This document shows, in pieces, positions 16,743 through 26,287 of a stretch of 64,000 nt of DNA (positions within the stretch are counted from its first letter, which is position 1; the number at the start of each line of letters is the position of its first letter). The notes under the pieces are model-generated. The model was given only the letters and a program-made list of their open reading frames with translations. It was not told the DNA's origin and did not search any database. The stretch covers positions 1 to 64,000 of the forward strand of contig NZ_JNWQ01000015.1 in assembly GCF_000716875.1 (NCBI RefSeq), in the 5' to 3' direction. Origin of the DNA: Streptomyces novaecaesareae (GTDB taxonomy: Bacteria > Actinomycetota > Actinomycetes > Streptomycetales > Streptomycetaceae). The translations under genes were made by a program, and so were the position numbers.

Positions 16743-17348
16743 CTACCCGACGACCGGCGCCGCCGGGTCGCGCCCGAAGAACGCGGCGAGCCGGTCGTAC
16801 GGCGGGGCGTCCTCGGGGACGTCGACGGCGGGGCCGAAGGCGTGCTGCTCCTCCTCGGCGCCCCGGTACTCGGGCTTGAGCGCGCCGCCGGCCCAGTCGA
16901 GCGCGGCGAGCGCGACCTCGTGGTCCAGCCCCTCGGTGGACTGGCCGGTGGCTCGGGCCAAGTCCCATCCGTGGACGGCGAATTCGGCGATCTGCTGGTC
17001 CACCGGGAAGCGGGCCGGCAGGGTGCCGACGCCGGGCACCTCCAGAGTGCCGTCGAGATCCCCGGCCGCACGCCAGGCGTCGACCAGTTCCTCGGCCCCG
17101 GCCTCGAAGGCGTGCAGCCAGTCCTCCTCGACCCGTCCGAAGGGCTGCGACCAGTCCGGCCGGCCGCCCTTCGCCCGAACGGTGAACTGCCGCAGGTCGT
17201 AGAGCAGATGGCTGACCAGGTCGCCGACGTCCCAGGAACGGCAGGGGGTCGGGTGGCCGGCCAGTTCGATGCCGGTGCCGTCGATCAGCCCGGCGGTCTG
17301 CGCGAGGGCCCGGGCGAGCAGGCCGATCGGGTCGTCCGCTGCGGTCAT
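16743..17348 (-). CDS. TIGR03086-type DinB-like metal-binding protein
   Basis: 201-residue cytoplasmic protein of the DinB/mycothiol-dependent maleylpyruvate isomerase N-terminal fold, a four-helix bundle binding a divalent metal through three His. VGDLVSHLLYDLRQFT supplies one, and EFAVHGWDLARATGQ carries the characteristic HGWDLA motif. In actinobacteria members use mycothiol in isomerase or detoxification reactions; the reaction here is unknown. ATG at 17348 with GAGAGG 6 bases upstream was preferred to a start 72 bases earlier without a site. A related gene lies at 48504. Confidence 0.85.
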   Translation of the reverse strand: MTAADDPIGLLARALAQTAGLIDGTGIELAGHPTPCRSWDVGDLVSHLLYDLRQFTVRAKGGRPDWSQPFGRVEEDWLHAFEAGAEELVDAWRAAGDLDGTLEVPGVGTLPARFPVDQQIAEFAVHGWDLARATGQSTEGLDHEVALAALDWAGGALKPEYRGAEEEQHAFGPAVDVPEDAPPYDRLAAFFGRDPAAPVVG

Positions 17349-17431
17349 GGCACACCTCTCGGTCGGGGCACGGGTCGTGCCGGGCGATCGTAAGCGCGAG
17401 CGCCGACCACCGCCCGGCACGACACCGCACG

Positions 17432-17474
17432 CGTTCCCGTTCCCGTTCCCCTGCCCGTTCCCGTTCCCCTGCCC
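17432..17474. repeat. GTTCCC hexanucleotide repeat
   Basis: (GTTCCC)3-CTGCCC-(GTTCCC)2-CTGCCC, seven hexamers in a row, between the DinB-like gene start and the SDR gene end. A simple-sequence repeat with a secondary 18-19-bp periodicity. Confidence 0.75.
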
Positions 17475-17505
17475 GGCGGGTGTCGGGGCTCAGGCCGGCG
17501 GACCG

Positions 17506-18279
17506 TCAGGCCGCGAAGCCGCCGTCGACCGCCAGCTCCGCGCCCGTCACGTACCGGCCGTCCTCGCCCACCAGGTAGGCGACGGCGGCCGCGACCTCCG
17601 CGCCGGTGCCGAAGCGGCCGAGCGCGGTGAGCCCGCTCTGGAACTCCGCCGACGGGCCGTCGGCCGGGTTCATCTCGGTGTCGATCGGGCCCGGGTGGAC
17701 CAGGTTCGCGGTGATCCCGCGCGGGCCGAGCTCCCGGGCCAGCGCCTTGGTCAGGCCGATCAGAGCGGCCTTGCTGGTCGCGTACAGCGTGGCGCCGGGG
17801 AAGGCGACCCGCTTGGCGATGCAGCTGCCGATGGTGACGATCCGTGCGCCGTCGGCCAGGTGCGCGGAGGCCGCCTGGGCGAACAGGAACGGCGCCCGGA
17901 CGTTCACCTCCAGCACCCGGTCGACGTCGGCCGCCGCCAGCTCGCCGATCGGGCCGAGGACGCCGACGCCCGCGTTGTTCACCAGGACATCCAGCCGCCC
18001 GAACCGCTCGGCCACCGCCGCCACCACGCCGTGCACCGCCTGCGGGTCGGCGCTGTCCGCCCGGAGGGCCAGCCCGGTCCGCCCCATCGCGGTGATCTTC
18101 GCGACGACCTCCTCGGCCCGCTGCGCCTCGCCGTGGTAGGTCAGGACCACATCGGCCCCGTCCTCGGCCAGCCGGAGCGCGATCGCCGCCCCGATCCCCC
18201 GGCTGCCGCCGGTCACCAGGGCCACCTTGCCGTCGAGCTGGGCCGCGCCGTTCACGCCGTCCACGCCGTTCATCGTCAT
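17506..18279 (-). CDS. SDR-family oxidoreductase
   Basis: 257-residue classical short-chain dehydrogenase/reductase, NAD(P)H-dependent. VALVTGGSRGIGAAIA is the cofactor glycine motif, DVLVNNAGVG the NNAG motif. The catalytic Ser lies in IVTIGSCIAKR and the Tyr-Lys pair in LYATSKAALIG. VTGAELAVDGGFAA is the usual C-terminus. It resembles FabG/glucose-dehydrogenase-like enzymes, substrate unknown. Two ATGs, at 18279 and 18273, are possible; GAGGAG and GGAG upstream could serve either. Confidence 0.93.
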   Translation of the reverse strand: MTMNGVDGVNGAAQLDGKVALVTGGSRGIGAAIALRLAEDGADVVLTYHGEAQRAEEVVAKITAMGRTGLALRADSADPQAVHGVVAAVAERFGRLDVLVNNAGVGVLGPIGELAAADVDRVLEVNVRAPFLFAQAASAHLADGARIVTIGSCIAKRVAFPGATLYATSKAALIGLTKALARELGPRGITANLVHPGPIDTEMNPADGPSAEFQSGLTALGRFGTGAEVAAAVAYLVGEDGRYVTGAELAVDGGFAA

Positions 18280-18639
18280 ATCTCCAGAACTCCTCGTTCC
18301 GATCTCGGACATGACTCGATCCTGGCCCGTGGCGCTTCAAACCTCCGGCGGCATTCGGACGTCGCGTTCAACGTTCAACAATGCCTCGACACGCCCCCAC
18401 ACCCCCGCGCACGCCGCCTGCCGGTCGTACGAGTCCACCGCCGGCCGCCCCGTACAGTTCGGCAACGCGAGCCGGTCCGAACTGCCGCGGAACGCACCGC
18501 GCCGAGCGGCTGCCCCAGGCAGGGGGCAGCCGCTCGGCCGGGTTGCGGGGCTGCGTCGGAGGGCCGGGTCCTGCGCTCCGCCGCAGGCTCGCCGAAAGGA
18601 TCCGCGGGACGATCAGGGCCCGTCAGGCGGTCGGGGCTG
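18280..18639. other. Intergenic region between SDR and Rpf genes
   Basis: 360 bases with no supported gene; short plus-strand frames here lack ribosome sites. The notable content is the large hairpin at 18501-18538. The lower-GC stretch around 18340-18400 probably contains the SDR promoter on the minus strand, but no clear boxes were identified. Confidence 0.5.
18501..18538. terminator. Strong 16-bp-stem terminator hairpin
   Basis: Perfect inverted repeat: GCCGAGCGGCTGCCCC (18501-18516) and its complement at 18523-18538, loop AGGCAG. It is about 100 bases past the stop codon of the minus-strand Rpf gene and upstream of the SDR gene. No T-tract. This is the strongest terminator-like hairpin I found in the window. 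Confidence 0.85.
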
Positions 18640-19643
<1,004 letters not shown>

Positions 19644-19672
19644 AAGCTAGGGGCATCCCCGGGGCGCGGCAA
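19644..19672 (-). promoter_or_regulatory. Promoter of the Rpf gene
   Basis: Reading on the minus strand, TTGCCG (19672-19667) and TAGCTT (19649-19644) are separated by exactly 17 bases. This fits the principal sigma factor, and the predicted start at about 19637 coincides with the first hairpin of the leader. Confidence 0.65.
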
Positions 19673-19948
19673 GCAATTCTTGGACTTCGCAGGTCAGTTG
19701 ACTGTTACCGGCGGTATCGATCAAGAAACCTTGCCCGGTTTGACCAGGTTTGACCGCATTTTCAAGATCAGATGATCGATATCCGTGCTTGCGCTCACAC
19801 CTGTCCGTTCGCGACACCGGGTACACCATCAACCCGCCGCGACTATGTGCTGACGCACCGTCACTGCCGTAGCCGGAGTTCCCGACTCCGCCCGGCCGTC
19901 GAGTGGCATCCACCACACCCGACACCGTCCGTCATCGAACGGATACGT
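19673..19948. other. AT-richer intergenic stretch upstream of Rpf promoter
   Basis: 276 bases between the Rpf promoter and the end of the NarL regulator gene. It has the lowest GC content I noticed outside the adapter (around 19680-19800) and contains the near-palindrome GATCGATATC with ATCGATCAAG nearby. Likely a regulatory zone for the Rpf promoter; no gene seen. Confidence 0.4.
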
Positions 19949-20626
19949 TCAGCTCCGGCCGCCGAGCTCCGCATCCCGCGCCAACAGCGCCGCCTGGACC
20001 CGGTTCTCGCAGCCCAGCTTGGCCAGGATCCGGCTCACGTACGTCTTCACCGTCGCCTCGCTCATGTGGATCCGTGCCCCCGCATCGGCGTTGGACAGGC
20101 CCTCGCCGAGCAGCGCCAACACCTCCAGCTCACGCCCGGTGAGCACCTCCAGCCGGCGCCGGGCCGCGGCACTGCGGGCGGCCAACGAGCCGCCGGGCCC
20201 GGCGGCCAGCGAGTCGACGATGTGCCGGGTGGCGGCCGGGGAGAGGAAGGCGTTGCCGCCCGCCGCCGCCCGGACGGCCTGGATCAGCTCGTTCGGCGCG
20301 GTGTCCTTGAGCAGGAAGCCGGCTCCGCCCTCGGTCACGGCGCGCAGGACGTTCTCGCGCTCCCCGAAGGTGGTGAGGATCAGCGCCCGCGCCCCGGGCG
20401 CGACCCTCGACAGCTCCCCGAGCGCCGTGAGCCCGTCCATCACCGGCATCTGGATGTCCAGCAGCACCACGTCCACCCGGTGCGACCGCGCCAGCTCCAG
20501 CGCCTCCCGACCGTCGGCCGCCTCCGCGACCACCTCGATGTCGTCGGCGGAGCCCAGGATCATCCTGATCCCGGCCCGGATCAGCGGCTCGTCGTCGGCG
20601 ACGAGGACTCGGATCACGCTGGTCAT
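19949..20626 (-). CDS. NarL/FixJ-family response regulator
   Basis: 225 residues. The receiver domain is about 1-120: acidic pocket VLVADDEP, phospho-acceptor Asp in VVLLDIQMPVMDG, Thr in ALILTTFGE, Lys in FLLKD. The C-terminal LuxR-type helix-turn-helix is about 155-215 (LTGRELEVLALLGEGLSNADAGARIHMSEATVKTYVSRIL). Cognate kinase gene is 100 bases upstream on the same strand. ATG at 20626 is preceded by GAGGGG at close spacing. Target genes unknown. Confidence 0.95.
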   Translation of the reverse strand: MTSVIRVLVADDEPLIRAGIRMILGSADDIEVVAEAADGREALELARSHRVDVVLLDIQMPVMDGLTALGELSRVAPGARALILTTFGERENVLRAVTEGGAGFLLKDTAPNELIQAVRAAAGGNAFLSPAATRHIVDSLAAGPGGSLAARSAAARRRLEVLTGRELEVLALLGEGLSNADAGARIHMSEATVKTYVSRILAKLGCENRVQAALLARDAELGGRS

Positions 20627-20726
20627 TCCCCTCGAACGGTGCTTCGACTTCGGCACCATCCTCACATCTCCGCCGAGCCGGTCCGCCCCGACCCCCGCCC
20701 CGACCCCGATCCCGGGCCGACGGCCC

Positions 20727-22397
20727 TCAGTTCTTGGTGACGTACTCCTGCTTCTCCGCCAGCGCCCCGTCCTTGAAGCAGAACCGCGCCACGTGGTCCT
20801 CGTCCCAGGCGACGTCCGACTGGTCCGCCAGGAGGAACCACCGGCAGTTCGAGCCCTCCGGCGGGGTCGGCCCGGTGCCCTTGTACTGGTCGCTGAAGAA
20901 GCTGCTGCCGGGCGGCAGCTCACGCGCCACCTCGGCCTCCGGCGCACCGACCCGGATCCGCTCGTACGCCGTCTCGCTCACCGTCGCGTCCCGGGCGCCG
21001 CCGACGAAGGCCACCACGCCCCAGATCATCAGCCCCAGCACGGTCAGCCCGACCGCCACCACACCGACCGCGCAGCCCAGCGCCGGGCTGCGCCGCCTGC
21101 CCTCCGCCGCACCGGCCGGCGACAGGCCCTCGAACACCCAGTCGTCCGCGCCGGCGGCGGCCGCGGCGCCCTCCCCGGCGCCCTCCGCCGCCTCGTACGG
21201 CAACACGGCGGCCAGCCGGAAGCCCTGCTCGGGCGTCGGCCCGGCGTGCACCATGCCGCCGACCAGCCGGGCGCGCTCCCGCAACCCGGTCAGCCCCTGA
21301 CCGCCGCTGACGGCCGGGCCCGCACCGGCGCGCACGCCCACGAGCTCCGGCGTGCGTGCGTTGGTCACCTCCACCACCAGCGCGTCCGGCTCGTACCGGA
21401 GCGCGACGCCGATCGGTGCGCCGGGGGCGTGCTTGTGCGCGTTGGTGAGCGCCTCCTGCACGATCCGGTACGCCGCGTGGTCGACCGCGGCCGGCAGCGG
21501 GCGCCGCTCGCCCTCCCGGGAGAGCGCGATCTCCGCCCCGGCCGCCCGCGAGGACTCCACCAGAGCGTCGATCCCGTCCACCCCGCCCCGGGCGGGCCCC
21601 GCGGCCGCCGCCCCCGGCGTCGGCGGCAGCGCCGTCGACTCGTCGTGCAGCACCCCGACCACCTCGCGCAGCTCGCGCATCGCCGCGACCGCCGCCTGCC
21701 GCAGCACACCGACCGCCTCCCGCTGCCGGTCGGTGAGCGTGCGGTCCACCTCCAGCGCGCCGGAGTGCACGGAGATCAGCGCCAGCTGGTGGCCCAGGCT
21801 GTCGTGCATGTCCTGGGCGATCCGGTGCCGCTCGCGCAGCCGCGCCTGGTGCACCACCATGACCCGCTCGCGCAGCAGCTGGTCGTTGCGCTCGCGCAGC
21901 GCGTCCAGCAGGGCGCGCCGCTGCGCGCGGTAGCGGCCGTAGAGCGCGGGCAGGACGGCGAGCACCAGGAAGCCGCCGAGCGACAGCCCGAGGACCAGCT
22001 TCGGCGAGGTCGTGGCGGCGTCCTTCAACACGCCCGTCACGGTGAACAGCAGCCAGCCCAGCACGAAGGTGCCGACCAGCGTCCAGACCCGGCGGATCCG
22101 CGCCCCGGCCGTCCAGCCCGCGCAGATCATCAGCAGCACCGGCCCGCCCGACCAGCCGGTGGCGGCCGCGGCGGCGAGCAGCACGGTGGCCGGAAGGCCC
22201 CGCCGCAGCACCCACAGCACCGCGACGCCGACACCGAAGGGCACGGCCAGGCCGCTGCCGGCGGCGAGCTCCAGCAGGGCGGCGAATCCGCCCATCAGCA
22301 GGGCGAGCGCGGCCTCGCCCACCACCCGCCGGGGCCGCCAGGGCCCGGGCAGTGCCGTCCGTACCGCCTTCTTCCAGGCCCGCGTGATCGCATCCAC
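20727..22397 (-). CDS. HisKA_3 sensor histidine kinase with C-terminal membrane segment and extra domain
   Basis: 556 residues. N-terminal membrane domain with about five hydrophobic segments (25-150). The dimerisation/phospho-acceptor helix is RIAQDMHDSLGHQL with H198. The HATPase is about 300-400, with the N-box VQEALTNAHKHAP and G-box GQGLTGLRERARL. Unusually, a further transmembrane helix follows (about 441-467, VGVVAVGLTVLGLMIWGVVAFV). After it is an 89-residue domain, YERIRVGAPEAEVARELPPGS ... CRWF ... RFCFKDG, that resembles the SmpA/BamE-type fold and would be extracytoplasmic. GTG start at 22397. Partner of the adjacent NarL regulator. Confidence 0.9.
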   Translation of the reverse strand: MDAITRAWKKAVRTALPGPWRPRRVVGEAALALLMGGFAALLELAAGSGLAVPFGVGVAVLWVLRRGLPATVLLAAAAATGWSGGPVLLMICAGWTAGARIRRVWTLVGTFVLGWLLFTVTGVLKDAATTSPKLVLGLSLGGFLVLAVLPALYGRYRAQRRALLDALRERNDQLLRERVMVVHQARLRERHRIAQDMHDSLGHQLALISVHSGALEVDRTLTDRQREAVGVLRQAAVAAMRELREVVGVLHDESTALPPTPGAAAAGPARGGVDGIDALVESSRAAGAEIALSREGERRPLPAAVDHAAYRIVQEALTNAHKHAPGAPIGVALRYEPDALVVEVTNARTPELVGVRAGAGPAVSGGQGLTGLRERARLVGGMVHAGPTPEQGFRLAAVLPYEAAEGAGEGAAAAAGADDWVFEGLSPAGAAEGRRRSPALGCAVGVVAVGLTVLGLMIWGVVAFVGGARDATVSETAYERIRVGAPEAEVARELPPGSSFFSDQYKGTGPTPPEGSNCRWFLLADQSDVAWDEDHVARFCFKDGALAEKQEYVTKN

Positions 22398-22540
22398 CCG
22401 TCGAGGCTAACCAGCCGACCGGAGCCCGCGCCGTCCACCTTCGTCGCCGCCGGCACCGACGAAAGTCGCCTGGTCGCACCACGACGGTCGCGCATGCCGA
22501 CGGCCGCACACACCGACAACCGCGTGCACCCGGCGCCGGC

Positions 22541-25129
22541 TCAGCCGAAGGCCGTCAGCAGCAGCGCCACGTCGTCCACCCGGCCGGTCGAGCCGACCTC
22601 CCGCAGCAGCCGATCGGCCGCCTCCTCCAGCCCCTCCCCCGCCGCGCCCCGGGCCAGCGCGGCCCGCAGCCGCTCCACGCCCTGGTCGATCGCCACCGCC
22701 GGGTCCTCGACCAGGCCGTCCGTGTAGAGGGCCAGCAGCGCGCCCGGCCGCAGCCGCAGCTCGCTGACCGGGTAGACGGCCCGCTCGTCCACCCCGAGCA
22801 GCGGCCCGCCCGCCACGTACAGCGCCTCCGCCCGCCCGTCCGGGTGGCGCAGCACCGGCGGCATGTGCCCGGCCCGGGCGATCCGGGCGGTGCCGTCGGC
22901 GGGGGTGAGCCGGACCAGGCAGCAGCTGGCGAGCAGCCCGGGGTCGAGGTCGAGCAGCAGCCGGTTGGTGCGGGCGAGCACCTGGTCGGGCGGCTCACCG
23001 CCGGTCGCGAAGGCGCGGACGGCGCTGCGCAGCTGGCCCATCGTGGCGGCGGCGGCGACGCTGTGGCCCTCGACGTCGCCGATCACCAGGGTGACGTCCC
23101 CGCCGGTGACGATCGCGTCGTACCAGTCGCCGCCGATCTCCATGCCCTGGGTGCCGGGCAGGTAGCGGGCGGTGATCCGGATGCCGGGCACCTCGGGGAG
23201 CCGGTGCGGCAGCAGCGCCTGTTGCAGGCCGCGGGCGAGCGCGAACTCGGCGTCGTACAGCCGGGCGCGCTCCAGGGCCTGGGCGATGAAGCCGCCCAGG
23301 GCGGTGAGCAGGCCGCGGTCCTCGGCGCTGAACGGGCGCGGGCGGTCGAAGCCGAGGATGCAGCTGCCGACCGGGCGGCCGGAGGCGATCAGCGGCAGGA
23401 AGGCCCAGGCGCCCATCTCGTCCAGGGCGAGGCCGGGGTAGGCGGCGGTGAGGTCGCGCACCGACTCGAAGAAGATCGGGGTGCCGGTGCTGAGCGTCTC
23501 CGCGCCGGGGACCCTGGCGTCGATCGAGGTGCCCTCGAAGCTGTCCAGGAAGCCGTCCGGGTAGCCGGCCTGGGAGACCAGGTGCAGGTGCTGGTCGCGC
23601 ACCGCGTAGATGGCGAGCTCCTGGCCGCCGAAGGCCGGCAGGATCTCGTCGGACACCGCCCGGCAGACGTCGCGTACGGTCACGGCCTCGGTGAGCGCGC
23701 TGGCGAGCTGGAGCAGGTGGTGGGTGGCGCTGAGGCCGGTGCGGGCGCCGGGCGGCGGGGTGGCCGGCGGCTCGGCGCCCCCGGGCGCGGACCCGAGCGC
23801 GGGCCCGGGCCCGGGCCCGGGCCCGGACTCGAACCCCGACTCGGACTCGGACTCGGCGGAGACCACCCGGCCGGTGACGCCGTGCGCGTCGGGGTACAGC
23901 GAGAAGGCGAGCCAGCCGCCCGGCGGGCGGGCGGCCAGGAAGACGGTGGGCCGCTGGGAGATCAGGGCGGCGCGGTAGCGGTGCTCGTAGAAGGGGTCGG
24001 CGAGCCAGGGCAGCACCTCCCAGGGGTGGTGGCCGATCAGGTCCTCGCGGCGGGCGCGGAACAGCGGCTCGGTGGCGCGGTTGGCGTAGGTGATCCGGCC
24101 GTCCAGGTCGAGCGAGAACACGCCCTCGCGCAGCCGCTCGACGGCGGCCGCGGCGGCGGTCAGGCTCCGCACGTCCAGTACGGCGCCGACCAGGTGGGTC
24201 CGGCCGTCGGAGATCGCCGCGGGCACCCGCGCCCACAGCTCCACCGGGTACGGCACACCGTCCGGCCCGAGCACCCGCACCCGCACCGCCAGCACCTCGC
24301 CCTGCTCCAGGGCGGTGCGCGCGGCGGCCCGGAAGGACGGCAGGTCGCCGGGCGCGACCCGGCGGTTCAGGGCGGCCACCGTGCCGTCGAACTCCCCCGG
24401 CCCGAAGCCGAAGATCTCCCGGAACTGCGCGTCGGCGGCGAGCGCCCCGGTGGCCGTGTTCCAGTCGAACAACCCGACCCGGGTGGCCGGCACCGACGGC
24501 GGCGGCAACTCGACCACCGCCGCCTCGCCACCCCACTCCACCGACTGCCCAGCCGCCTCCAACTCCGCCAGCCCGCCGCCCAGTTCGTCCGCGACGGCGG
24601 CGAGCTGCGGGCTCGCCGACTCCGGCACCCCGTCGTCCGAGGCGGGCCACAGCGCGCTCAGCACCCCGAACCGCTCGCGGCCGTGCGAGACCGCCACGCA
24701 GGCGGAGGCGAAGTCGTACGGCAGGCCGACCGCGAGCTGCGGGAAGCGCCGCATGGTGTCCTCGCTGTCGGACAGCACGATCCCGTGCCCGGTCCGGAAG
24801 CAGACCGCGACCGGCAGCGGCCCGGCCGCCGCGATCCGCCGGAACGGGCTCATCACCGACAACGGCACCCCCGCGATCGTGCGCAGCACCAGGGACCGGC
24901 GGTCCGGCGAGCGCAGGTACACCATCGCGCCGTACGCCCCGGTGGACCCGAGCACCCGGCGCACGGCCTCCGCGAGCAGCTCGTCCCGCCGGTGCTCCAC
25001 CTGCCCGGCCGTCTCCGGGACGGACCGGGCCGGCGCCCCGCGCGCCTGCGCGTCGGCGCCGGGCCCCGGCGGCCGGTCCGGCCAGGACCGCGCCCCACGG
25101 GCCCCACCGGTCGCATGCGGATGGCGCAT
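22541..25129 (-). CDS. GAF/PAS/SpoIIE-type protein phosphatase
   Basis: 862-residue multidomain PP2C-like serine phosphatase, of the sort that dephosphorylates anti-anti-sigma factors in sigma-B-like partner switching. Order: GAF about 50-190 (AVRRVLGSTGAYGAMVYL), PAS about 225-330 (VGLFDWNTATGALAADAQF), second PAS about 335-430 (VFSLDLDGRITYANRATEPLF), GAF about 480-615, SpoIIE about 635-860. In the last, EIGGDWYDAIVTGGD, VIGDVEGHSVAAA, ALYTDGLVED and the metal-binding Asp residues are present. A low-complexity linker (SESESESGFESGPGPGPG, about 432-450) is encoded by hexanucleotide repeats. No anti-sigma kinase domain is attached and none is adjacent. Confidence 0.92.
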   Translation of the reverse strand: MRHPHATGGARGARSWPDRPPGPGADAQARGAPARSVPETAGQVEHRRDELLAEAVRRVLGSTGAYGAMVYLRSPDRRSLVLRTIAGVPLSVMSPFRRIAAAGPLPVAVCFRTGHGIVLSDSEDTMRRFPQLAVGLPYDFASACVAVSHGRERFGVLSALWPASDDGVPESASPQLAAVADELGGGLAELEAAGQSVEWGGEAAVVELPPPSVPATRVGLFDWNTATGALAADAQFREIFGFGPGEFDGTVAALNRRVAPGDLPSFRAAARTALEQGEVLAVRVRVLGPDGVPYPVELWARVPAAISDGRTHLVGAVLDVRSLTAAAAAVERLREGVFSLDLDGRITYANRATEPLFRARREDLIGHHPWEVLPWLADPFYEHRYRAALISQRPTVFLAARPPGGWLAFSLYPDAHGVTGRVVSAESESESGFESGPGPGPGPALGSAPGGAEPPATPPPGARTGLSATHHLLQLASALTEAVTVRDVCRAVSDEILPAFGGQELAIYAVRDQHLHLVSQAGYPDGFLDSFEGTSIDARVPGAETLSTGTPIFFESVRDLTAAYPGLALDEMGAWAFLPLIASGRPVGSCILGFDRPRPFSAEDRGLLTALGGFIAQALERARLYDAEFALARGLQQALLPHRLPEVPGIRITARYLPGTQGMEIGGDWYDAIVTGGDVTLVIGDVEGHSVAAAATMGQLRSAVRAFATGGEPPDQVLARTNRLLLDLDPGLLASCCLVRLTPADGTARIARAGHMPPVLRHPDGRAEALYVAGGPLLGVDERAVYPVSELRLRPGALLALYTDGLVEDPAVAIDQGVERLRAALARGAAGEGLEEAADRLLREVGSTGRVDDVALLLTAFG
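23800..23856. repeat. In-frame hexanucleotide repeats inside the SpoIIE gene
   Basis: About four GGGCCC units (23800-23826) encoding Gly-Pro repeats and three GACTCG units (23838-23855) encoding Ser-Glu repeats. Changes in copy number would alter linker length without shifting the frame. Confidence 0.75.
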
Positions 25130-25213
25130 GCTCTTTTGCTACGCCGGGCCCGGAACCGTGTCAAGGCGAGCCGACCCCGGCCCGAGCTGCCGGGCCGCCC
25201 CTCGTGCACCAGC

Positions 25214-25555
25214 ATGGACGCCATGCAGAGCGCGTCCCGCCGCACCACGGTGGTCAACCTCAAGGGCCACCGCGACGATCCCGGCTACGCCGACGTCGTC
25301 TACGTCGGCCGGGCCATGCACCGCGGCGGCTGGCACCTCACCGAATCACCCCTGCACTGCCCGTACCGCCCGGGCCCCGACCTCACCCGCGAGCAGATGG
25401 TCACCGAGTACCGCGCCTACCTCCTCGCCCGCCCCGAGCTCCTCGCCCTCGTCCCGCCCCTGCGCGGCCGCCGCCTCGGCTGCTGGTGCGCCCCGCTCCC
25501 CTGCCACGCCGACGTCCTCGCCGACCTCGCCGACCACCCCGCGGAGCAGCCCTGA
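25214..25555 (+). CDS. DUF4326 protein
   Basis: 113-residue small cytoplasmic protein of the DUF4326 family. The diagnostic parts are RTTVVNLKGHRDD near the N-terminus, VVYVGRAMHRGGWHL, and the cysteine-rich GCWCAPLPCHADVLADLA at the C-terminus. The family is common in phages and actinobacteria; function unknown, with conserved Cys/His that may bind metal. ATG at 25214 (MDAMQS) or 25223; no ribosome site is clear. Convergent with the Uma2 gene (12 bases apart) and divergent from the SpoIIE gene. Confidence 0.82.
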   Translation: MDAMQSASRRTTVVNLKGHRDDPGYADVVYVGRAMHRGGWHLTESPLHCPYRPGPDLTREQMVTEYRAYLLARPELLALVPPLRGRRLGCWCAPLPCHADVLADLADHPAEQP

Positions 25556-25567
25556 CGGCCGGCGCGC

Positions 25568-26134
25568 TCAGAGCCCGGAGAGGTCCACGACCACCGGGTA
25601 CGGCACCACGGCCTTGACCAGCCCGGTGAACAGTTCCCCGGCCCGGTACGAGCCCTGGGCCGCGTCCAGCACGTAGGTGTGGACGATCGGCACGCGGTCG
25701 GCGGCCTGCTCCACCCGCCAGTAGAACGGGATGCCCGCCTTGGCGTACTGGTCCAGTTTGACCACCCGGTCGGTGGTCTCCGAGCCCGGCGAGACGACCT
25801 CGACCAGCAGCAGCACGTGGCCGGGTCTGGTCGGCGACTCGTCGATGGTGTCCGCGCGGTAGACCACCACGTCCGGCCGACGGTTGTTCAGCGGCACGTC
25901 CTGCAGCCGGACGTCGAAGTCGGTGTCGGCGTTCCACTCCGCGCCACCCGCCTCGTCCAGGGCGTTCGCCAGGAACCGGGCGAGCCGGTTGTGCCGCTTG
26001 GAGGCACTCGGGGACACGACCACCATCCCGTCGACGATCTCGATGCCCGCGCACTGCTCATCGGTCCAGGAGTCGTACTGCTCACTGGTGATCTGCCGGT
26101 GCATCCACTCGGGTGCGATCATCTCGGCCGTCAC
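25568..26134 (-). CDS. Uma2-family (DUF820) PD-(D/E)XK nuclease-like protein
   Basis: 188 residues. The restriction-endonuclease-like core is recognisable: NNRRPDVVVYRAD with the catalytic Asp, LLLVEVVSPGSETTDRVVKLDQYAKAG with Glu and Lys, and IPFYWRVE. Uma2 proteins are abundant in Streptomyces and cyanobacteria; their biological targets are unknown. I place the start at GTG 26134 because GGGGAGG lies 6 bases upstream, 16 codons shorter than the longest frame. Confidence 0.88.
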   Translation of the reverse strand: MTAEMIAPEWMHRQITSEQYDSWTDEQCAGIEIVDGMVVVSPSASKRHNRLARFLANALDEAGGAEWNADTDFDVRLQDVPLNNRRPDVVVYRADTIDESPTRPGHVLLLVEVVSPGSETTDRVVKLDQYAKAGIPFYWRVEQAADRVPIVHTYVLDAAQGSYRAGELFTGLVKAVVPYPVVVDLSGL

Positions 26135-26287
26135 GGCGTACCTCCCCTGGGCTGCTGGGCGGGCCTGCGTGCTGTGTGCCACAGCCTAGTACGGGCGCCG
26201 CGGGGGTCTCGGACGGTTCGGGGCCGTTCGATATCCTCCGGGCGAGTGGCGGGACGAGGCCGCTGCCGGTGGGGAAGCGAGAGCGGT

